From Candidatus Bathyarchaeia archaeon (GTDB taxonomy: Archaea; Thermoproteota; Bathyarchaeia; Bathyarchaeales; Bathycorpusculaceae), in the NCBI GenBank assembly GCA_038873195.1, contig JAVZEV010000001.1:276490-340489 (forward strand): a stretch of DNA of 64,000 nt, in the 5' to 3' direction. Each line of letters starts with the position of its first letter. Position 1 is the first letter of the stretch. Position numbers and translations under genes: made by a program. This document shows, in pieces, positions 60,550 through 64,000 of this stretch. The notes under the pieces are model-generated. The model was not told the DNA's origin. It was given only the letters and a program-made list of their open reading frames with translations, and did no database searches.

Positions 60550-60788
60550 GAAATTTGCATGAAAGATTAACTCTCGCAAAAATCGTATTGAAGGAGCTCA
60601 GCAGACAATCCTTAGGCAGAACAGAACTGGAAAAACGCACTGTTAGAAAACTTGGCACACACGCCACTTTTGAAGGCATATTTGCGTATCTCGTGCGGAA
60701 CGGCTACGTGCAGAAAAGCGAACAGAAACACCGCGCGCCTTACGTGATTACTGAAAAGGGACTTAAGCTTTTGGAGGGTTTACAGTGA
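60540..60788 (+). CDS. Winged-helix protein in the head block
   Basis: The 82-residue protein (start TTG 60540 or, with better spacing to GGAGG, TTG 60546) looks like a winged helix: LGRTELEKRTVRKLGTHATFEGIFAYLVRNGYVQK, then a wing APYVITEKGLKLL. A DNA-binding role would be unusual amid head genes. It overlaps the portal gene start by 4 nt. Confidence 0.55.
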   Translation: MHLRNLHERLTLAKIVLKELSRQSLGRTELEKRTVRKLGTHATFEGIFAYLVRNGYVQKSEQKHRAPYVITEKGLKLLEGLQ

Positions 60789-61735
60789 GCAAGGTTTTGA
60801 AGCGGCTTGTTGAGGCTTTTTCGCTCAAAAACAGAGGCGGCTACGCTTCTCCACAAGCATCCATAGTATATGAAACGCCCACTATCCCATTAGCTGATGT
60901 GATGAAACTTTATGAAAGAGACCCAGCATGCAAGGCAAGCGTTGACCTTCTTGCAGCCTCAGCTGTTGGCATGGGCTTTTACACGACTGTGAACGAAAAT
61001 TACGAGAAGGCTACAGAAGCAAAACGTGTCATAGACCAGTTTAACGAAAATGTGAATTTGGATGCTTTGCTCTGTGACATGGCGCGTGTATTAATCGCTT
61101 GTGGAAACGACTTTTGGCTTAAAATCACGCCGCAAAATCTCCACAGGCTAAGTAGGCTTTCAGTGGACGCCGTAGAACGCATCGAGCAAAACTACATACA
61201 AAATAGTGGTTTAAAGATTCCCTATAAAGTAGAAGGCTACAAACTTCGCTACGCTTATGGCGGAGAGACTCTCAGGCCTGAAGCAATTATTCATTGGCGC
61301 ATTAACAATCTTAACCCGTCTGGCTTTGGACTTGGCATTCTACAAGTCTTGCTTCATACTTTAACGATTAACAATGATAAGAGACCCGCATACGCTTGGA
61401 TAAAAGCCAAAATTGAACGCATCATGCCAAAAATCTTCGAAAAATATGCGGGACCAGATGTTTTGGCTTTACTAGAAAAGGCGGATGAGGAAACAATCCA
61501 AAAATTCGAGAGAGCCATCAAAAGCCGAAGCGAAGAAGGCGCGTGGCTGTTCTACAGCGGAAAAGGAGACATAAAACCAGTCGCTCTTGACCCGCGAGCC
61601 CGCTTTGAATACTACATAGACCATTTGATAAACCAGTTTTATCTTGGATGCGAAACACCCTTGCCTCGGCTTTTCAGCACTCCGGCTTTACGGAAGCCTC
61701 AGCTCGAGCTGCCTTGGACTTGCAAAACATGCTAA
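60785..61735 (+). CDS. Portal protein, N-terminal part (frameshifted gene)
   Basis: The protein resembles virus portal proteins: LADVMKLYERDPACKASVDLLAA, FNENVNLDALLCDMARVLIACGNDFW, IIHWRINNLNPSGFGLGILQ and the DPRARFEYYIDHLINQFYLGCETPLPRLF end of the wing/stem. After LFSTP the frame changes and the last residues (ALRKPQLELPWTCKTC) do not fit the family. The true continuation is in the -1 frame, encoded from about 61690. The portal forms the DNA entry ring of the head. Confidence 0.75.
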   Translation: MSKVLKRLVEAFSLKNRGGYASPQASIVYETPTIPLADVMKLYERDPACKASVDLLAASAVGMGFYTTVNENYEKATEAKRVIDQFNENVNLDALLCDMARVLIACGNDFWLKITPQNLHRLSRLSVDAVERIEQNYIQNSGLKIPYKVEGYKLRYAYGGETLRPEAIIHWRINNLNPSGFGLGILQVLLHTLTINNDKRPAYAWIKAKIERIMPKIFEKYAGPDVLALLEKADEETIQKFERAIKSRSEEGAWLFYSGKGDIKPVALDPRARFEYYIDHLINQFYLGCETPLPRLFSTPALRKPQLELPWTCKTC

Positions 61736-62007
61736 TTAAGCCTATTCAGCGTTACATTAAGCGCCAAGTTGAACATGACATTTTCAATGTCGTATTAACT
61801 CAGTCTGGATTAGACCCGTTGAAGGCGCAGGTTCGACTGAACTGGGGCGCTGAAAAAACACCTGAAATCGTAACGGCTGACATGTTGAAAGCCGCAGAGC
61901 TTGGATTAATCCGTCCTGAAGAGTTCCGCAGAAACGCTGTGAAGTTTGGCTGGATTCTTTGGGAAAAAACGCAGCCCGAAACCTCTCTGGAAGGTGCAGC
62001 AAAATGA
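61648..62007 (+). CDS. Portal protein, C-terminal part (frameshifted gene)
   Basis: From about 61690 this frame continues the portal: GFTEASARAALDLQNMLIKP, IQRYIKRQVEHDIFN, then LNWGAEKTPEIVTADMLKAAELGLIRPEEFR, a normal portal tail. Its first 14 or so residues are out of phase and probably not translated. Adding one base near ACTCCGGC would restore a single reading frame (STPGFTEAS). No classical slippery heptamer is visible, so mutation or a sequence error is likelier than programmed shifting. Confidence 0.7.
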   Translation: MRNTLASAFQHSGFTEASARAALDLQNMLIKPIQRYIKRQVEHDIFNVVLTQSGLDPLKAQVRLNWGAEKTPEIVTADMLKAAELGLIRPEEFRRNAVKFGWILWEKTQPETSLEGAAK

Positions 62008-62126
62008 CGCCTCTTTCTTGTTCTCCTTTCCCCTCTCAACTGAAATGCCACATACATCTTCCAAGAGGCGGGAAACTCGCTTTCAAAATCACGCCAAACA
62101 TTTCCAGAAGGCGTGTTAGGAGGTGA
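62004..62126 (+). CDS. Short basic ORF overlapping the portal stop
   Basis: A 40-codon frame begins with ATGA overlapping the portal stop and ends at TGA 62124-62126. The product (PLSCSPFPSQLKCHIHLP ... ISRRRVRR) is basic and not recognised. Overlap with the stop is the main support. It could be a relic of a head-morphogenesis gene, or chance. Confidence 0.3.
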   Translation: MTPLSCSPFPSQLKCHIHLPRGGKLAFKITPNISRRRVRR

Positions 62127-62136
62127 AAATAGAAAA

Positions 62137-62331
62137 ATGGTGAGCATTAACCGCAAATTGGTTGTTGCGGGTTCCAGCGGCTTCGTTTTGGGTTCCATAA
62201 TGTGGTTCATTGGTTCTGTGGCGACGACTGTAATGACAAGTCTGCCAGTTTTGACGCCGTACGTTGCCTTCATCATAGGCTTCGGAGGAGCGATAGCCGC
62301 GACGCTAAGCGAAGACGCTAAACAACAGTAA
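62137..62331 (+). CDS. Small two-helix membrane protein (holin-like size)
   Basis: The 64-residue protein from ATG 62137 has AGGAGGTGA upstream. Two hydrophobic helices (about 8-32: VVAGSSGFVLGSIMWFIGSV; 38-57: VLTPYVAFIIGFGGAIAATL) are joined by a short turn, with a charged end. Its size and position in a virus block suggest a holin or a membrane anchor, without proof. Confidence 0.5.
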   Translation: MVSINRKLVVAGSSGFVLGSIMWFIGSVATTVMTSLPVLTPYVAFIIGFGGAIAATLSEDAKQQ

Positions 62332-62384
62332 ACCCGCATTTTCTCTATTCCTCCCTTTTTAGTTTATGCACAAAACCGTTTGAG

Positions 62385-62825
62385 TTGGGTTGCATGATGG
62401 TTGAGCCTCCTTGGAGTCAATATGACCAAGCGTATAAGCGCATACACGATAGGTTAGTGGAAATTCTCGCGAAACTGTCAAGCGTGAACGTGAATACTCC
62501 GCCTGGAGAATCCAACTACATTTTTGATGGTGGTGTCGCCGCGCCTTCAGCTGCAGGAGAACTAACAATTTTGACGGTTACACCTTCCAACGGCGAAACA
62601 CGTTATGTTACGGAAGTTATAGGCGGAGGAAATGTGAAAGGCTACGTTACGATTTACTGGGGTTCCACGGTTAAGTGGCGCGGACGCTTCTTGGCAGACG
62701 CAAGCGTTGGTCAGCAGTTTAAGACTCCGATTAAAGTTGTCGGTGATGGCGCAACACAATTAACTCTTAAAGTTTACGCAGCTGCAACGGGAAACGTTGA
62801 AGCTTTTTTGGGGATGACTTGGTAA
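62385..62825 (+). CDS. Beta-rich structural protein of the virus block
   Basis: The 146-residue protein has a helical N terminus (YDQAYKRIHDRLVEILAKLS) and a beta-sandwich rest (ELTILTVTPSNGETRYVTEV, VKGYVTIYWGSTVKWRGRFL, ATQLTLKVYAAATGNVEAFL). It probably assembles on the virion, for instance as a tail or fibre part. The first codons TTG, ATG 62394 and ATG 62397 are all possible starts. It ends one base before the next gene. Confidence 0.55.
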   Translation: MGCMMVEPPWSQYDQAYKRIHDRLVEILAKLSSVNVNTPPGESNYIFDGGVAAPSAAGELTILTVTPSNGETRYVTEVIGGGNVKGYVTIYWGSTVKWRGRFLADASVGQQFKTPIKVVGDGATQLTLKVYAAATGNVEAFLGMTW

Positions 62826-62826
62826 A

Positions 62827-63894
62827 GTGTCGCAGCAAGTTGTTACGAAAAATCCTACTTCAACCACGACAATTGTTGCTGGATGGACTAACCCACAAAA
62901 TGCTTATGCAAGCGATAATGCAAGAGCATCGGCGAACATAGAAAATGCAGAACAAGAGTATGGCGGATATGGCTTTGCGGTTCCAGAAAATGCGACGATA
63001 AATAAGGTTGAGGTTGGATTGGAAGGCTATACAAGTGCTGGAGAACAATTGGATGTCAAGATTTATGACGGTTCCTCGTGGTATGCCAAAACAGCGTTAA
63101 TAAGAAGCGGCGAACAATTGGAATGGTTAGATTTCACTGCATATACGCAGTGGATTCCAGAAAAAGTGAACGCTGTTAAAACGAGAATCGTTTTTAGAGG
63201 CACGAGTGGAGGAGGCGACACTTGCTATCCAAAAGAAACCTTTCTTTTATGTGTTGATGTTGACAGAAACTATCTTCTTAAACAATGCAACGAAATCCAG
63301 TCTGGAGACATGGTTTTAGGCTACAGAAAAGACCAAGGATACCATTGCTGTCGCGTCGTAAACGTGGAAAAACATGAGGGCGAATTTGAACTTTTAAAAA
63401 TAACCGTGGACAAGTCTCCAATTGTCAAAGGCGCAGACGTAAGTAAACTGAAGGACTTCAAACCATGGAAAGAATACATTTACGTTACTCCCAACCATGA
63501 AGTCTGCAGTCCTACGCATGATGGCAGAACAAAATGTGGAGAATTAAGAGAAGGAGACTTACTGGTTGACTTACATTTGGGACGAATGATAAACGTGCCC
63601 ATCATAAAAATCGAAAAATCAAAGTATAAAGGCACAGTTTACAATGTGAAGTTAGAACTACACTACGAGGATTTCTTCTACTTCATAATAAGCCTAGAAA
63701 AGGAACACGTAAAAGTATTAGAGAAACTTCTAGGCAAAAATTGGAATTTTTTCAAAAATGTCGAATTCGCCTTGATTGGTTTGGCGATAAAAACGTGGTA
63801 TGTTGACTGGTTACCCGTGAGAGTAACTTACACTGAAGCAACATCAATGACTGGTTACAGCACAAAAATGAGCTTGACAAAAACCGGAAACTAA
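62827..63894 (+). CDS. Structural protein interrupted by a Hint/intein-like domain
   Basis: Residues 1-132 form a beta-rich virion-type domain (YGFAVPENATINKVEVGLEG, LDVKIYDGSSWY). At C133 a Hint domain begins: an A-block-like CYPKETFLL then EIQSGDMVLGY, B-block VTPNHEV (T221, H224) and an F/G-like GTVYNVKLELHYEDFFYF. The final His-Asn and a Cys, Ser or Thr at +1 are not found; the outer protein resumes near W324 (WYVDWLPVRVTYTEA). The element may cleave without splicing, or be decayed. It starts at GTG 62827. Confidence 0.65.
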   Translation: MSQQVVTKNPTSTTTIVAGWTNPQNAYASDNARASANIENAEQEYGGYGFAVPENATINKVEVGLEGYTSAGEQLDVKIYDGSSWYAKTALIRSGEQLEWLDFTAYTQWIPEKVNAVKTRIVFRGTSGGGDTCYPKETFLLCVDVDRNYLLKQCNEIQSGDMVLGYRKDQGYHCCRVVNVEKHEGEFELLKITVDKSPIVKGADVSKLKDFKPWKEYIYVTPNHEVCSPTHDGRTKCGELREGDLLVDLHLGRMINVPIIKIEKSKYKGTVYNVKLELHYEDFFYFIISLEKEHVKVLEKLLGKNWNFFKNVEFALIGLAIKTWYVDWLPVRVTYTEATSMTGYSTKMSLTKTGN

Positions 63895-63953
63895 AAGGAC
63901 AGCTTTTAACAATTTTTAAATCTAAAACATAATAATAGCATAGAGGAGACGTT

Positions 63954-64000
63954 TTGCAGAAAAGATATTTGAAGCTCTTGTTGATTACCTCTTTCTTAAG
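63954..64000 (+). CDS. Start of a gene running off the window
   Basis: TTG 63954 has GAGGAG nine bases before it, and a TATA-like TTTTTAAAT lies near 63913. The first residues (MQKRYLKLLLITSFLK) look like a signal peptide or membrane anchor. The gene continues past the edge; it may be the first host gene after the virus block. Confidence 0.5.
   Translation, partial: MQKRYLKLLLITSFL

Larger units (their letters stand above)
57535..63894 (+). mobile_element. Tailed-virus (HK97-type) structural gene block, partial or decaying provirus
   Basis: Eleven closely packed plus-strand frames, most overlapping or a few bases apart, include prohead protease, capsid decoration, major capsid and portal proteins and small membrane or structural proteins. 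No terminase, tail tube, tape measure or integrase is visible before 63894, and the portal is frameshifted. A gene with its own TATA-like box starts at 63954. The right end is not in view, so the block may continue beyond the window. Confidence 0.75.

Noticed and set aside
1-64000. CRISPR array or cas genes
   Set aside because: No regularly spaced direct repeats with unique spacers and no Cas-like proteins were found; the 39-nt palindrome units are contiguous and coding.

Overview
The window is a stretch of archaeal chromosome, most likely from the TACK side (Bathyarchaeia-like). Support comes from the archaeal amidotransferase pair gatDE, an archaeal RNA polymerase subunit H, the membrane-bound archaeal LonB protease, a Hjc resolvase, TATA-box promoters (several apparently giving very short leaders), and frequent TTG/GTG starts. 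The affiliation is inference; no rRNA or tRNA gene was seen.

Layout. 0-4.7 kb: end of an unknown gene, a winged-helix regulator, gatD-gatE and a zinc-ribbon membrane protein. 4.9-11.5 kb: a compact integrated element with tiny overlapping genes, ribbon-helix-helix proteins, a two-helix membrane protein resembling spindle-shaped-virus capsid protein VP1, a primase/helicase/zinc-finger replication protein and a zinc-ribbon tyrosine recombinase. The recombinase gene carries a striking row of perfect palindromes on a 39-nt period whose arms covary. 11.5-13.5 kb: three wHTH proteins of one architecture and a nuclease-like protein. 13.6-25.3 kb: MATE exporter, wHTH/iron-sulfur protein, acetyltransferases, a restriction-like nuclease, a MacB-type ABC transporter, hjc and lonB. 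A ~28-nt motif inside a longer duplicated element lies in inverted orientation on both sides of lonB, each time 52-54 nt before a gene start.

25.8-31.8 kb: a DtxR-feoA-feoB ferrous iron operon with palindromic operators, an MFS transporter, a secreted matrixin-like protease, a P-loop kinase-like protein and a Cys-rich protein. 32-41.4 kb: a carbon-metabolism block, with the methylmalonyl-CoA mutase set (large subunit, B12 subunit, MeaB, CobO) on the minus strand and a ketoacyl-synthase-like protein without its cysteine divergent from two consecutive thiolase/DUF35 pairs. The first of these thiolases also lacks the usual cysteine.

41.4-51.9 kb: a methyltransferase, two HAD hydrolases, a TauE-type permease, a ModE-like regulator, an RPB5-like RNA polymerase subunit with a full N-terminal domain (eukaryote-like architecture), the nrdR-nrdD-nrdG anaerobic ribonucleotide reductase operon and acetyltransferases, one a pseudogene. 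52-57.4 kb: one minus-strand signalling operon (RHH protein, two paralogous small proteins, a 1305-residue soluble PAS/GAF histidine kinase, a receiver protein).

57.5-63.9 kb: a block of HK97-type tailed-virus head genes (prohead protease with a duplicated flanking module, capsid decoration protein, major capsid protein, frameshifted portal, small proteins, and a structural protein interrupted by a Hint/intein-like domain). No terminase is seen and the gene order is unusual, suggesting a rearranged or decaying provirus. A new gene starts at the right edge.
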